A DNA stretch of 64,000 nt from JBPOFY01 sp049889815 (GTDB lineage: Bacteria > Verrucomicrobiota > Verrucomicrobiia > Opitutales > Coraliomargaritaceae): positions 1 to 64,000 of the forward strand of contig JBMHCR010000006.1 of NCBI GenBank assembly GCA_049889815.1, given 5' to 3'. The position numbers and the translations under genes were made by a program. Numbering within the stretch: the stretch's first letter is position 1; every line of letters begins with the position of its first letter. Below, in pieces: positions 17,492-28,367 of this stretch. The notes under the pieces were generated by a model. The model was given only the letters and a program-made list of their open reading frames with translations. It made no database searches and was not told the DNA's origin.

Positions 17492-19660
17492 ATGAATCGC
17501 TTTTATTCAAAAAGCGGTGCCGCGATAGGCGCCGCTTCATTATTACTTTTAAATTACAGTGCACGGGCAGACGAAATGCCTGTCTATAAACTGCAGGACT
17601 ATGTTGTCTCGGCGGGTCCGCTGGCTCGCTCTCTTGATGATTATGCCACTCCGTTTACTTCGCTGGATAGTGATGCTATCCGCCGTGAAAACGGTAGCAC
17701 GCTCGGCGCATTGCTTGATGGCCAACCCGGGGTATCCGCAACTAGCTATGGGGGAGGTGCAAGCCGCCCCGTTATTCGTGGCTTCGATGGCCCGCGCGTG
17801 AGCATTCTCGACTCAGGCCTCAGTTCACTCGACATATCTGAAACGAGCCCCGACCACGCAGTCACAATCGAGCCACTTCTCACCGATCGTATAGAGATCC
17901 TTCGTGGACCTTCGACTTTGCTTTACGGTAGCTCGGCTATCGGTGGCGTTGTCAACGTGATCAGTAAGGATATTCCTCGCCAGCGTGTCGACCCCAAGGG
18001 TTATGAAGGTGCTTTCGAAACTCGTTCCGATACCGTCTCCGAAGGGGAAACCTATCTCGGATACGGCACTGTCGGTGGTGACAACTGGGCTTTCAGGGTT
18101 AGTGGCCTCACTCGTGACGCCGAAGATTATAAGATTCCGGGAGACAGCGAACTTCACGAGGAGGAAGACCATGATCAGGAGGAAGGTGAAGATCACGAAG
18201 AAGATTCTGACGGTACACTAAATAGTAGCTTCGTTGAGACCGAATATACCTCATTCGGAGGCACATGGTTTTTCACTGAGCAAAATTACATCGGTGCATC
18301 ATTCTCCATCTATGATTCATTCTACGGTGTTCCTGGTCATTCTCATGGCCATGAAGAGGAAGGGCATGAGGATGACCAAGAAGAAGACGAGCACGAACAC
18401 GAGGAGCACGCAGACGATGGAGTCGCTATCGATCTGGAGCGTAAGCGTTTCGACATCGAGCTCGCACTCTTCGATGTGACTGACTGGATCGAGGCGCTTC
18501 GCGTTCGTGCAGGATATACCGATTACGAGCATACCGAAGGTGACCTTGCTAGTCACGAAGAGCACGAAGAAGGCGAAGACCATGACGAGGAACATGAAGA
18601 AGGCCACGAGCCTACCCTCTTCGCTCGTGAGGGCTTCGAACTTCGCGCAGAAGTTGCGCACAGAGAATGGGGATTCGTCGACCAGGGTATCTTCGGTGTT
18701 GATTTCTCAATCGTCGATTTCGAAGCAATCGGTGAAGAGGGTGCCGCTTTCGGTCCTCCAACCGAAATTAGCAAACAGGCGTTCTTCATCAGCGAGCATG
18801 TACACCGTGGTGACTGGCACTACGAGTTTGGTGGCCGCGCTGAAGCGCAGCAAATTGATGCTGATGGCAAGTCCGGCTATAATGATTTAGCCCTGAGTGT
18901 TGCTGGTGCGGTGATTTATAATATCGATGAGAAGAACTCTCTATCGCTTTCACTGCAGCGCTCTCAGCGCCACCCGAATGCTGTTGAACTGTATGCGGAT
19001 GGAGATCACGTCGCGACGCGTCAATACGAGCGTGGCGATGAGAGTCTCGAACTCGAAACTGCTTATGGTGTCGACCTGGGCTACCGTCACACAGCTGAAA
19101 CCTGGAGTGCGGGTGTTTCGGTTTTCTATACCGACTTCGATGAGTTCATTTTCTCACAGCGTGGGCCTGCTCCAGATGATGTAGTTTCCGAGTTCCCATT
19201 TTACGCTTACACCGCGGTCGATGCCTCGTTCTGGGGAATCGAAGCGGAAGTCGAGCGCCTGCTCTATAATGAGAACGGCCTGCTAATTCATGTCGGTCTA
19301 CTCGGCGACTGTGTTCAGGCTGAGAACCGCGATAATAACGAAGATCTTCCCCGGATCCCTCCGCTTCGCATTGGTGGAACCATCCGTGTGGATTACGGCA
19401 ACTGGGAAGCAGGATTTCTCGTGCGTCATGCCTTTGACCAGAATGATACCGCTCCGTTGGAGACAGATACAGATAGCTACACCGAGATGAATTTCGATCT
19501 CGGCTATACCTTCGATCTGAGTAACGGCTTGGATCTGACTGTCTTCGCTCGTGGCGAGAATCTGCTTGATGAAGACATTCGTCATCATACGTCTTTCATC
19601 AAAGACCTAGCTCCGCTACCCGGACGTAACTTCACGTTCGGCGCACGTGTCACATTCTAG
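17492..19660 (+). CDS. TonB-dependent receptor, ZnuD-like
   Basis: This 722-residue outer-membrane receptor has a signal peptide ending near AD-EMP and a TonB-box-like LQDYVVSA. A plug domain follows (residues 35-155: RPVIRGFDGPRVSILD, then IEILRGPSTLLYGSSAIGGVVN). The 22-strand barrel ends in FTFGARVTF. Three stretches near residues 219-240, 281-310 and 350-373 are almost purely His, Asp and Glu, as in the zinc receptor ZnuD, where such loops gather zinc. I start at the ATG at 17492; 19 more residues upstream lack signal character. It has its own terminator. Confidence 0.9.
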   Translation: MNRFYSKSGAAIGAASLLLLNYSARADEMPVYKLQDYVVSAGPLARSLDDYATPFTSLDSDAIRRENGSTLGALLDGQPGVSATSYGGGASRPVIRGFDGPRVSILDSGLSSLDISETSPDHAVTIEPLLTDRIEILRGPSTLLYGSSAIGGVVNVISKDIPRQRVDPKGYEGAFETRSDTVSEGETYLGYGTVGGDNWAFRVSGLTRDAEDYKIPGDSELHEEEDHDQEEGEDHEEDSDGTLNSSFVETEYTSFGGTWFFTEQNYIGASFSIYDSFYGVPGHSHGHEEEGHEDDQEEDEHEHEEHADDGVAIDLERKRFDIELALFDVTDWIEALRVRAGYTDYEHTEGDLASHEEHEEGEDHDEEHEEGHEPTLFAREGFELRAEVAHREWGFVDQGIFGVDFSIVDFEAIGEEGAAFGPPTEISKQAFFISEHVHRGDWHYEFGGRAEAQQIDADGKSGYNDLALSVAGAVIYNIDEKNSLSLSLQRSQRHPNAVELYADGDHVATRQYERGDESLELETAYGVDLGYRHTAETWSAGVSVFYTDFDEFIFSQRGPAPDDVVSEFPFYAYTAVDASFWGIEAEVERLLYNENGLLIHVGLLGDCVQAENRDNNEDLPRIPPLRIGGTIRVDYGNWEAGFLVRHAFDQNDTAPLETDTDSYTEMNFDLGYTFDLSNGLDLTVFARGENLLDEDIRHHTSFIKDLAPLPGRNFTFGARVTF

Positions 19661-19685
19661 GAAATCTTAGAAGGTTTTAAATTAG

Positions 19686-19716
19686 GCGGAGCTTCTACGG
19701 AAGCTCCGCTTTTTTT
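19686..19716 (+). terminator. Rho-independent terminator
   Basis: A perfect 10-bp stem (19686-19695 with 19100+ arm at 19700-19709, loop 19696-19699) is followed by seven T. It ends the receptor transcript 25 nt after its stop codon. Confidence 0.9.
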
Positions 19717-19780
19717 GTCTATTGCCGCTTCATCGGCAGCGCATCTTGACCTTTCCCCGAACCGAGATTTGCTCGGGCAC

Positions 19781-20281
19781 ATGACTGATCAAGAACTAGG
19801 ACCTACCGGTGAAATCTGTTTCGACCTGCCTTCTCCCTACGAGCCACATCCATGCGGCCTCCTGCATTTGCCCCGCTTCATTGCGAAATGCCGCAAGCAT
19901 CTGGCAGGTGAGTTGCCGAAGTCGTATCAGAAAAATTTCTGCCGCGGTTTCGACCGGTTTTTGTCGATGCACCTCGGGATCGACCCTAAGCAAGTGCTGG
20001 AAGCCGTCGAGCAGGCAGGTAATGATGACATTGAACTCGATCGTCTGCTGGGAGAGTTTTTCCCTGAGGATTTGCGCGTTGTCGAATGGAACCGCGAAGT
20101 CGTTCATAAGGGGCAGACCGTTGCTGGACGCGAGTTTTTGGCGGAGTCGCTGACAAACATGGGCACGCCTGAAATGATTGGGAAAATTGACTCCGTCATG
20201 GATATGATGGACTTCGACGAAGGGCGTATACCCGGGTTTTCGGATGATAGGCGCCGCGAATGGGAAGCGGCAAATTCATAG
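19781..20281 (+). CDS. DUF5069 family protein
   Basis: The 166-residue protein matches the DUF5069 pattern. It has an early LLHLPRFIAKCRKHLAGELP, then FCRGFDRFLSMHLGID and RDD-like acidic helices, with a late REFLAESLTNMG. The family is common in Verrucomicrobiota and its function is unknown. No signal peptide or membrane segment is seen. The start at 19781 sits where family homology begins; an upstream start inside the terminator region is unlikely. It stands between the receptor terminator and the convergent sigma-factor gene. Confidence 0.75.
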   Translation: MTDQELGPTGEICFDLPSPYEPHPCGLLHLPRFIAKCRKHLAGELPKSYQKNFCRGFDRFLSMHLGIDPKQVLEAVEQAGNDDIELDRLLGEFFPEDLRVVEWNREVVHKGQTVAGREFLAESLTNMGTPEMIGKIDSVMDMMDFDEGRIPGFSDDRRREWEAANS

Positions 20282-20345
20282 GGCTAAAGAGCCCCCCGAA
20301 CCAGAGACCGAAGGGCATTACCTTTAACAAACAACTTGGTTGAAA

Positions 20346-21383
20346 TCAGTTTTCAGCACCTTGAGAGCTGAAGAACTCTTGCAGCACCTCCATTTTTTTC
20401 TGCTCGATACGCTCTTCGTGGACCTCTTTTTTTGAACGCTGGCGCTCATTTTCTGTGATGATTCGGCGCATTTTGTGGATTGCGATGTTTTGAATCTGAC
20501 GGACTCGTTCCCGAGTGATTTCAAATTTCTCTCCAACTTCTTCGAGGGTGAGTGGGCGGCTACCATCGAGCCCGAAGCGCAGCTTAATAATTTCACCTTC
20601 GCGCTCATCCAGCAGGCCGATCACTGAGGCAATATCGTTGCTGACGGATTTACCCTCGAGGTTTTCAAGTGGAGTGGCTTGGTTCTCGTCTCCGACAAGC
20701 TCACCGAAAGAGGTGTCTCCTTCTTCTCCGACGGGAGCGTCCAGAGATGCGGGGCGCACACTGACCGACTTGAGGTGCGCTATCTTATTGACCGGAATGC
20801 CCATCGTGTAGCTGATTTCCTCGTCTGTCGGCTCACGGTCGAGTTCATCTGCGAGTTGAGCAGTAACCTTGCGGATCTTGGCGATCTTATCCACCAAGTG
20901 AACTGGAAGGCGAATCGTCTTACTTTGATTGGCGAGCGCGCGTTTTATGGATTGTTTGATCCACCAAGCTGCATAGGTGCTAAGCTTGCCGCCTTTTGAC
21001 GGGTCGAAGCGCTCTACGGCTTTTACCAGACCGATATTGCCCTCGCTGATTAGATCCAGCAGCGGAAGACCAAAATTATTGTAGTCGTGAGCGATTTTCA
21101 CCACGAGGCGAAGGTTCGCAGAAATCATGTGATCGCGCGCAACCTTGTCGCCCTTTTTGATGCGGTCGGCAAGCTGGATCTCTTCTTCGGCAGTGAGCAA
21201 AGGAGTTTTCGCGATTTCCTGTATGTACGTGCGCATCACGTTCCGATCAGAGGATGGAAGTTCTCGTACGTCCGTTACAGTTTCAGCGGACTCGGCTTGG
21301 GAACGAGGAACACGGCGTGGGTTGCTGGCCTCGTCAAATTGACTACGATTGCGTAGAAAACTGGCTGTCGATGTCTGTTCCAT
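20346..21383 (-). CDS. RNA polymerase sigma-70 family factor (RpoD/RpoS type)
   Basis: This 345-residue factor contains region 1.2 (VMRTYIQEIAKTPLLTAEEE, residues 49-68) and region 2 (87-150, with DLISEGNIGLVKAVERFD and STYAAWWIKQSIKRAL). Region 3 follows, then region 4 with the helix-turn-helix TLEEVGEKFEITRERVRQIQ. Region 1.1 and the non-conserved insert of a housekeeping sigma are missing. The length and short N-terminus therefore suit a group 2 (RpoS-like) factor, although small primary sigmas exist in this phylum. A 7-bp hairpin (21403-21421) lies just upstream of its start. Confidence 0.92.
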   Translation of the reverse strand: MEQTSTASFLRNRSQFDEASNPRRVPRSQAESAETVTDVRELPSSDRNVMRTYIQEIAKTPLLTAEEEIQLADRIKKGDKVARDHMISANLRLVVKIAHDYNNFGLPLLDLISEGNIGLVKAVERFDPSKGGKLSTYAAWWIKQSIKRALANQSKTIRLPVHLVDKIAKIRKVTAQLADELDREPTDEEISYTMGIPVNKIAHLKSVSVRPASLDAPVGEEGDTSFGELVGDENQATPLENLEGKSVSNDIASVIGLLDEREGEIIKLRFGLDGSRPLTLEEVGEKFEITRERVRQIQNIAIHKMRRIITENERQRSKKEVHEERIEQKKMEVLQEFFSSQGAEN

Positions 21384-21488
21384 GTCGATTAATCCGTTAG
21401 ATCAGCAGTAAGTCACTGCTGTTGTGAGTGATGTCTCTACAAAGCAATCGGAAGAATCGTGGCTGACTTACGAAAGATTCAAAAAATC

Positions 21489-22982
<1,494 letters not shown>

Positions 22983-23057
22983 GGGAAGCTTGAACATCAA
23001 ATGTCCATGGATGGAGGTCGAATCATTTTTTACGAATTTGAATCTGTAGGAGAGCGT

Positions 23058-24218
23058 TTATCCCTCTACAAATACTTTACCACTGCCGAGCTTCTTAAAG
23101 TGCGCTTCTGCTAAGGCATAGGTCTCTTCAATGTCGTCGCCAATTACACAGAAGTGCCCCATCTTGCGACCCGGGCGCGCCTCGCCTTTGTCGTAGAGGT
23201 GTAGTTTTACATGTGGATCGGAGAGCAGCGATGTCCAATCCGGCGCTCCATCGTGCCAGATGTCGCCGAGTAGATTGATCATCACGGTCGAGTGTTTCAG
23301 ATCGGTTGAGCCGAACGGCAGGTCCGTAACCGCACGGATGTGCTGTTCAAATTGCGAGCTTACGCAGCCGTCAATGGTGTAGTGCCCTGAATTGTGGGGC
23401 CGCGGTGCCATCTCATTGACGATCAGGCCGCCGTCTTCGTTGAGGAACAGCTCCACAGCGATCAAGCCGACGACGTTGAGTTTATCAGCAATTTCCTGTG
23501 CCAGAGCTTCGCCTGCAGCTTTGGTGCTTTCTGTGATGCGCGCCGGGACAATTGAAGCATGCAAGATATGATGCACATGAATGTTTTCCGACATCGGAAA
23601 GGTGATTTTGCGGCCATTCGCTTTGCGGGCGCAGACCACTGAGAACTCACCGATATGGTGTATCCACTTCTCAACAACAACGCGTGGTGGGCGCTCCAGA
23701 TAGTTCCATAGATAATCGCAGTCTGCCGCCTCTTCAGGTGCATTGAGCTTGATCTGCCCTTTCCCGTCGTAGCCAAAGGCCGCTGTTTTGATCACACATG
23801 GAAACCCTATGGACTTGACTGCTGCTTTTAAAGACTCTGGGGAATCGGCATATTCAAACGGCACACAGGGGAGCCCGCTTTCTTTGAGAAAATCTTTTTC
23901 GCGCTGACGGTGCTGGCAAATGTGCAGCGCCTGCTTGCCCGGCATGACGGGTTTGATCGCACTCAAAAGGTCGATGGCTTCAGCTGGAATGTTTTCGAAC
24001 TCCAGTGTGATGATGTCGACCCCTTCAGCGAACTCGCGCAGTGCGGCTTCATCTGAGTAAGGGGCATTAACCTCGCGATCGGCGACCATTCCAGCCGTAC
24101 AGGGGCCCGAGGGATCGAAGACATGAAAACGATAGCCCATTGCGCGACCCGCAAGAATGAGCATGCGCCCAAGTTGCCCGCCTCCAAGAATACCGATTGT
24201 GCTGCCTGGCTGGATCAT
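23058..24218 (-). CDS. purK: N5-carboxyaminoimidazole ribonucleotide synthase
   Basis: PurK uses ATP and bicarbonate to carboxylate AIR in purine synthesis. It is an ATP-grasp enzyme of 386 residues. The N-terminal loop is IGILGGGQLGRMLILAGRAMG, ATP-grasp follows with KTAAFGYDGKGQ, and the conserved EMAPRPHNSGHYTIDGC lies near residue 265. Its start overlaps the purE stop by 4 nt (ATGA-type), so the two form a coupled purE-purK operon. Confidence 0.96.
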   Translation of the reverse strand: MIQPGSTIGILGGGQLGRMLILAGRAMGYRFHVFDPSGPCTAGMVADREVNAPYSDEAALREFAEGVDIITLEFENIPAEAIDLLSAIKPVMPGKQALHICQHRQREKDFLKESGLPCVPFEYADSPESLKAAVKSIGFPCVIKTAAFGYDGKGQIKLNAPEEAADCDYLWNYLERPPRVVVEKWIHHIGEFSVVCARKANGRKITFPMSENIHVHHILHASIVPARITESTKAAGEALAQEIADKLNVVGLIAVELFLNEDGGLIVNEMAPRPHNSGHYTIDGCVSSQFEQHIRAVTDLPFGSTDLKHSTVMINLLGDIWHDGAPDWTSLLSDPHVKLHLYDKGEARPGRKMGHFCVIGDDIEETYALAEAHFKKLGSGKVFVEG

Positions 24219-24721
24219 TCGGCTTCCGGTAGCTCTGTCGCAAGCACACTGTTGGTCTGATTCTCGCGAAACGCTTTCAAGCGATCGCGCACACCTTCAT
24301 CGTTGAGCGAAAGGATGGATGCTGCGGAGAGAGCTGCGTTCTTGGCACCAGCCACGCCGATCGCCAAGGTCATGACTGGGATGCCCGCTGGCATTTGCAC
24401 GATAGAAAGAAGTGAATCTTGGCCATTGAGCGCTTTCGATTGCACGGGCACGCCCAGCACGGGCAGATGCGTCATCGCAGCAGTCATGCCTGGCAAGTGA
24501 GCAGCACCACCAGCGCCAGCGATGATGACTTGGATTCCGCGCGCCTCGGCCTCACCGGCGTAACTGTAGAGCAACTTTGGTGTCCGGTGAGCGCTCACGA
24601 TTTTGGTCTCGAAGGGTATCTTTAGCTGTTTGAGTAGGGCAGCGGCTTCACCCATGGTGCTCCAGTCGGACTCGCTTCCCATGATGATTCCGACGACGGC
24701 GTTGTTTGCATTGGCTTCCAT
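24215..24721 (-). CDS. purE: N5-carboxyaminoimidazole ribonucleotide mutase
   Basis: PurE moves the carboxyl group of N5-CAIR to C4 to give CAIR. The 168-residue class I enzyme has GIIMGSESDWSTM, SAHRTPKLLYSYAGEAEARG and GAGGAAHLPGMTAAMTHLPV. It is the first gene of the purE-purK pair. Upstream lies a decayed glpD fragment rather than an intact gene. Confidence 0.97.
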   Translation of the reverse strand: MEANANNAVVGIIMGSESDWSTMGEAAALLKQLKIPFETKIVSAHRTPKLLYSYAGEAEARGIQVIIAGAGGAAHLPGMTAAMTHLPVLGVPVQSKALNGQDSLLSIVQMPAGIPVMTLAIGVAGAKNAALSAASILSLNDEGVRDRLKAFRENQTNSVLATELPEAE

Positions 24722-24758
24722 AGGGTGCGAGGTAAAAGCATTACGCCGGGGAATTCAA

Positions 24759-25240
24759 CTATGTAAGCAGTTGGCTTTGCGCTGGTGAGCGAAAGGCTCT
24801 CGCCTTCTGTTTGGCCCAGTGTTCAGAATGCCCGAGTTCGTTGGCGATCATGCACGCAACGAGCTCTGCCGACTCAATAGCTGCAGCTGTATTCAAAAAT
24901 AGCATTCGTGTTCGACGCGCTAGGACGTCTTCCACCTTTCGAGCCATTTCGTGACGAATCGCTCCAAGATTCGCTGCTCGTGTATCCCTTATAGTAAAGA
25001 GTGTATGCGCTCGCCCAAATTGGGGTCCGCATCGATCAACTGCTGAAGTGCTACCCTATATTCAAAGTCAGGTATTGCCAGCTCTATTGTTTTGCAGAGG
25101 GGTGTGATCCGCCCACCGAGGGTCTACGCTTGATTGATCACGTCTTGCGGCATTTGCCAGTAAGTCGTCCATTTACTACCTGCGATGGTAAGCATTCAAC
25201 TATCTGAAACCACGACTGCCTGACTTGAGCTGCGTGTTAG
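24759..25240 (-). pseudogene. glpD: Remnant of glycerol-3-phosphate dehydrogenase (C-terminal part)
   Basis: Conceptual translation on the minus strand gives GlpD C-terminal homology across two frames. It starts with SSSQAVVVSDS, then MLTIAGSKWTTYWQMPQDV (the usual GGKWTTYR segment with changed residues), then LIDADPNLGERIHSLL. After a frameshift near 24990 it continues with ANLGAIRHEMARKVEDVLA and RRTRMLFLN. In-frame stops occur at 25198-25196, 25126-25124 and 24991-24989. The catalytic FAD domain is gone. The order and spacing match a real glpD 3' end, so this is a decayed gene and not chance. It fills most of the gap between purE and the DUF2237 gene. Confidence 0.85.
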
Positions 25241-25352
25241 CAGTGCTTCGATTTCTATCTGTGGGCTGTTAACAGGTTATTGTGTCGGCGATGGTTTAAT
25301 CGCGCGGTGAGCGCTATTTGACATTTACACGGAGTTTGTAAATCTCGGTGTG

Positions 25353-25712
25353 ATGGCAAAGAATGTATTGGGTGGAGAACTCATTACCTGTAGCGATAGT
25401 CCGCTGACGGGCTATTTCCGCAACGGCAAGTGCGACACCTGTGGTGAAGATACCGGGATGCACATGATCTGTGCGCAGATGACCGAAAAGTTTCTTGAGT
25501 TCAGTAAAGAACGGGAGAACGATCTTTCGACTCCACTGCCTGCATACAATTTTCCGGGTCTTCAGCCGGGGGACTATTGGTGTTTATGTTTGCAGCGCTG
25601 GATCGAAGCTCATGAGGCAGGTGTGGCTCCGCGCGTGAAGCTTTCTGCGACGCACACTTCGGTTCTTGAGTTTGTCGATATCGATGTCCTAAAGAGCTAT
25701 GCCGTAGGTTGA
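25353..25712 (+). CDS. DUF2237 family protein
   Basis: The 119-residue protein starts VLGGELITCSDSPLTGYFRNG and carries a Cys cluster in CDTCGEDTGMHMICAQMT. It ends with PGDYWCLCLQRWIEAHEAG and a short tail. This matches the DUF2237 family, whose function is unknown. The ATG at 25353 is preferred over a GTG one codon upstream. It has no operon partner; the next 190 nt hold nothing recognisable. Confidence 0.85.
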   Translation: MAKNVLGGELITCSDSPLTGYFRNGKCDTCGEDTGMHMICAQMTEKFLEFSKERENDLSTPLPAYNFPGLQPGDYWCLCLQRWIEAHEAGVAPRVKLSATHTSVLEFVDIDVLKSYAVG

Positions 25713-25904
25713 GTGGGGTTCCTGAGCGCTTACACGAGTATTCGTAGTCGAGTCTGTAAAATCTTTGTTCCGGCGCGCGCTCATTGTTAGTTTACAAGAA
25801 CAGGAGGCGGTGTGAGCCGTGATCCCCTATGGGTCAAACTTGTATCAAAAACTACCTGCCGGTAGATTTACTAATGCATGGTGGCGGTTCTACTCATGCA
25901 CCGC

Positions 25905-26747
25905 TTAGAGGTGTTTGTAGACCGACTGGCTAAAGCGCTCAAGTTTTGCCTGCATGAATGCCTTTACGTCGAGTTCTGTACTTTCAACAAGCTCGGTGAG
26001 GTCCATTGCAAACCATAGCTGGTCAACCGTATCTGAGCTATGGGAGTCATGGAAGGTTGCGTTCGCTTTGCGGCGCCCGATGACTGCGTCCCCGTAATTC
26101 TTTCCGCCTGCGATTTGTGAATCGAAGCAGGCGTTCAATTGCTTTGCCAACTCGGAGTGCCCGCTCACATCAAGCGCGATTTTGTCCTCGTCGCAGAGCC
26201 AGTCCAAATCGCGCCAAACTTCACAGCCATAAACTTTTTTCGGGCGCGAGTAGGGCGGCACGCGCCGGATTGCATCGATCACCGCATGAAAGACACCCAC
26301 GTGCGTGGCGTGTTTATCTGCGGGATTATGTGTATAGACGATTTCCGGTTGACTCCTGAGTAAGAGGACCTCGAGTTCGTTAACAAGCTCAGTGCGTAGT
26401 TGTGCGTCCTTAACGCTCGTGCTCGGATGCCCCAGTTGCGCCATGTAGCTATAGCGGCCCAGCCCTGCAGCTTTGCGTTGCTCCTCTTTGCGAATCGCTT
26501 TCATTTCCTCGTCGCCAGTCTCGGCGTATTTACCTTTGCGCGAACTTCCACCGCCATCGGTGCAAGTGATGCCGCTGAACCATACGCTGTCTTGCTCGTA
26601 GCAACTACTGATCCCGTGAAAAGCCATGAACTCCAGATCGTCTTGGTGGGCTCCGATTCCAAGGTGTGTAGTGCGTGCCTGCGCCTCTGGTTTTACAACA
26701 CCGTCGGGGATATAGAAATCGCTGTGCCGGTTCAGGTTCATCCGCAT
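25905..26747 (-). CDS. PIG-L family deacetylase
   Basis: This 280-residue protein belongs to the LmbE/PIG-L zinc hydrolases, which remove N-acetyl groups from GlcNAc-type substrates. It has the motif GAHQDDLEFMAFHG (His-x-Asp-Asp zinc site) and THNPADKHATHVGVF with the third His ligand. There is no signal peptide. The neighbours do not reveal the substrate, so function beyond deacetylation of an amino sugar is open. It is divergent from the lemA-linked genes. Confidence 0.9.
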   Translation of the reverse strand: MRMNLNRHSDFYIPDGVVKPEAQARTTHLGIGAHQDDLEFMAFHGISSCYEQDSVWFSGITCTDGGGSSRKGKYAETGDEEMKAIRKEEQRKAAGLGRYSYMAQLGHPSTSVKDAQLRTELVNELEVLLLRSQPEIVYTHNPADKHATHVGVFHAVIDAIRRVPPYSRPKKVYGCEVWRDLDWLCDEDKIALDVSGHSELAKQLNACFDSQIAGGKNYGDAVIGRRKANATFHDSHSSDTVDQLWFAMDLTELVESTELDVKAFMQAKLERFSQSVYKHL

Positions 26748-26879
26748 TATAGGAGCGCGATTCGCCTATTACGGCAAGCTCAAGCTTTGATATGTTATGA
26801 TGGATTTTTGCAAAAATACACCTCGTGCCGCGCTGAACATGACTCTATGCGCACTTGGGTTTTTCTTGTGTTTCGACTA

Positions 26880-27596
26880 ATGTTTCCTAGATTAGCCGAG
26901 AAAAATAAAGTGGACCCGCAGATACTCATATTTATAGGCTTTGTTGTTCTGATTGGGATCGGGGCTTATTTAGGCCATCTGCAGGCTAAGAAACGCCGTG
27001 AAGCTTTCGAACGTCTGGCAATCGACTTGGGTTTTCGTTTCCACCCGGAAAAAGATTACAACTTTGCTACGCGATATCGCTTCTTGGAGCACATGGATGA
27101 CGGATATAAGCGTTATGTATTCAATCGCCTGTCCGGGGAGCAGAGCGGTCAGCAGTTGAATATTTTTGATTATCATTACGAAACCTACTCACGGGACAGC
27201 AAGGGGCACCGCCGGACGCATCATCACTATTTTTCGATTTTCACTTTAAGCTTACCAGGAGTGTTCCCCGAACTCAACATTGAGCGCGAAGACTTCTTTT
27301 CTAAAATTGGACAGATCCTAGGCTTCGATGATATTGATTTCGAGTCGGCCGAGTTTTCCAAGCGCTACAAGGTGAAGTCACGTGATAAAAAATTTGCGTA
27401 CGATTTCTGTAATGCGCAGATGGTCGATTTTCTGCTCAACCAGCGCGATCTCATTATCGAGGTCGACGGTAATACTCTCGCGCTAACCTTCCGCGGAAAA
27501 CTTAAAGTCGAGGGAATTCGCCCGAACCTAGATCGCCTGAATCGCGTGCGTGCTCTTATGCCGAACTATCTCTTTGATTCACGAAACAGTCCGTAA
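26880..27596 (+). CDS. Membrane-anchored protein, LemA neighbour
   Basis: The 238-residue protein has one N-terminal membrane helix (ILIFIGFVVLIGIGAYLG) and a cytoplasmic domain of about 200 residues, with YKRYVFNRLSGEQSGQQ, HRRTHHHYFSIFTLSLP and VDFLLNQRDLIIEVDGNTL. It resembles DUF3137-type proteins that sit beside lemA, but I could not confirm the family. The start is uncertain: ATG at 26847, ATG at 26880 and a GTG near 26911 are all in frame, and none has a strong ribosome-binding site. lemA follows 78 nt downstream. Confidence 0.65.
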   Translation: MFPRLAEKNKVDPQILIFIGFVVLIGIGAYLGHLQAKKRREAFERLAIDLGFRFHPEKDYNFATRYRFLEHMDDGYKRYVFNRLSGEQSGQQLNIFDYHYETYSRDSKGHRRTHHHYFSIFTLSLPGVFPELNIEREDFFSKIGQILGFDDIDFESAEFSKRYKVKSRDKKFAYDFCNAQMVDFLLNQRDLIIEVDGNTLALTFRGKLKVEGIRPNLDRLNRVRALMPNYLFDSRNSP

Positions 27597-27674
27597 TGAG
27601 TCTCGTAGTTCGTACTCATTTGATTGTTGCCCGCTTATGTCAACAGACGGTTTCCATCCCAATCCGACACTATC

Positions 27675-28241
27675 ATGTCTATCGTAAATCTTATTATTCT
27701 TTTTGTGATACTGGGCATCCCAGCTCTTTATTTAGTGGTTACTTATAATGGCCTGGTCGCGATTCGCAATCATATCCGCGACGCATGGGCGAATATCGAT
27801 ACGGAGTTAAAACGTCGCTATGATCTCATCCCGAATCTGGTGGAGACCGCAAAAGGCTATGCCAAACACGAAAGTGAAACTTTAGAAAAGGTCATCGCTC
27901 TGCGTAATCGGTGTCAGCAGAATACTGGTTCTCCTGCGCAGCAAGCGACAACTGAGAAGCTGCTTGTCTCTAGTTTGAATGGTTTGTTTGCCCTCGCGGA
28001 AAACTATCCAGATTTGAAGGCAAACTCGAATTTCCAAGCTTTGCAGACAGAGTTGGTAAATACTGAAGACCGGATACAAGCAGCTCGCCGTTTTTATAAC
28101 GGCAATATCCGCGAATATCGTAACAAAACTCAGAGTTTCCCAAGTAACATCGTAGCCAACATGTTTGGTTTCCCGCCAGAGGCAGAAGAATTCTTCGAGG
28201 TCGATCCCGTCGAACGTGAACCTGTGCAGGTGGATTTTTAG
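27675..28241 (+). CDS. lemA: LemA family protein
   Basis: The 188-residue protein has an N-terminal membrane helix (residues 3-22). The LemA helical domain follows, with YNGLVAIRNHIRDAWANID, LKRRYDLIPNLVETAKGYA and DRIQAARRFYNGNIREYR, ending in FPSNIVANMFGF. LemA proteins are common inner-membrane proteins of unknown biochemical role, often next to a partner membrane protein, as here. I start at the ATG at 27675, which begins the membrane helix. Confidence 0.95.
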   Translation: MSIVNLIILFVILGIPALYLVVTYNGLVAIRNHIRDAWANIDTELKRRYDLIPNLVETAKGYAKHESETLEKVIALRNRCQQNTGSPAQQATTEKLLVSSLNGLFALAENYPDLKANSNFQALQTELVNTEDRIQAARRFYNGNIREYRNKTQSFPSNIVANMFGFPPEAEEFFEVDPVEREPVQVDF

Positions 28242-28367
28242 GAGATCTAAAATGCTGAAATTCTGACAATCGGAAAGAGTTGCGATTGGAATCCTCTGCT
28301 TTACGCATTTCAACCCCCTCTAGCTGCTTCCCTTTGACTTTGTCTTCTTTGCCTCAAGACTTAGCCG

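Noticed and set aside
21403..21421. 7-bp hairpin between trpE and the sigma-factor gene
   Set aside because: No T-run follows on either strand, so it is not called a terminator; kept only as a note.
26400..26846. Upstream part of the frame containing the lemA-neighbour gene
   Set aside because: It is antisense to the PIG-L deacetylase and lacks family-like sequence; I start the gene at 26880.
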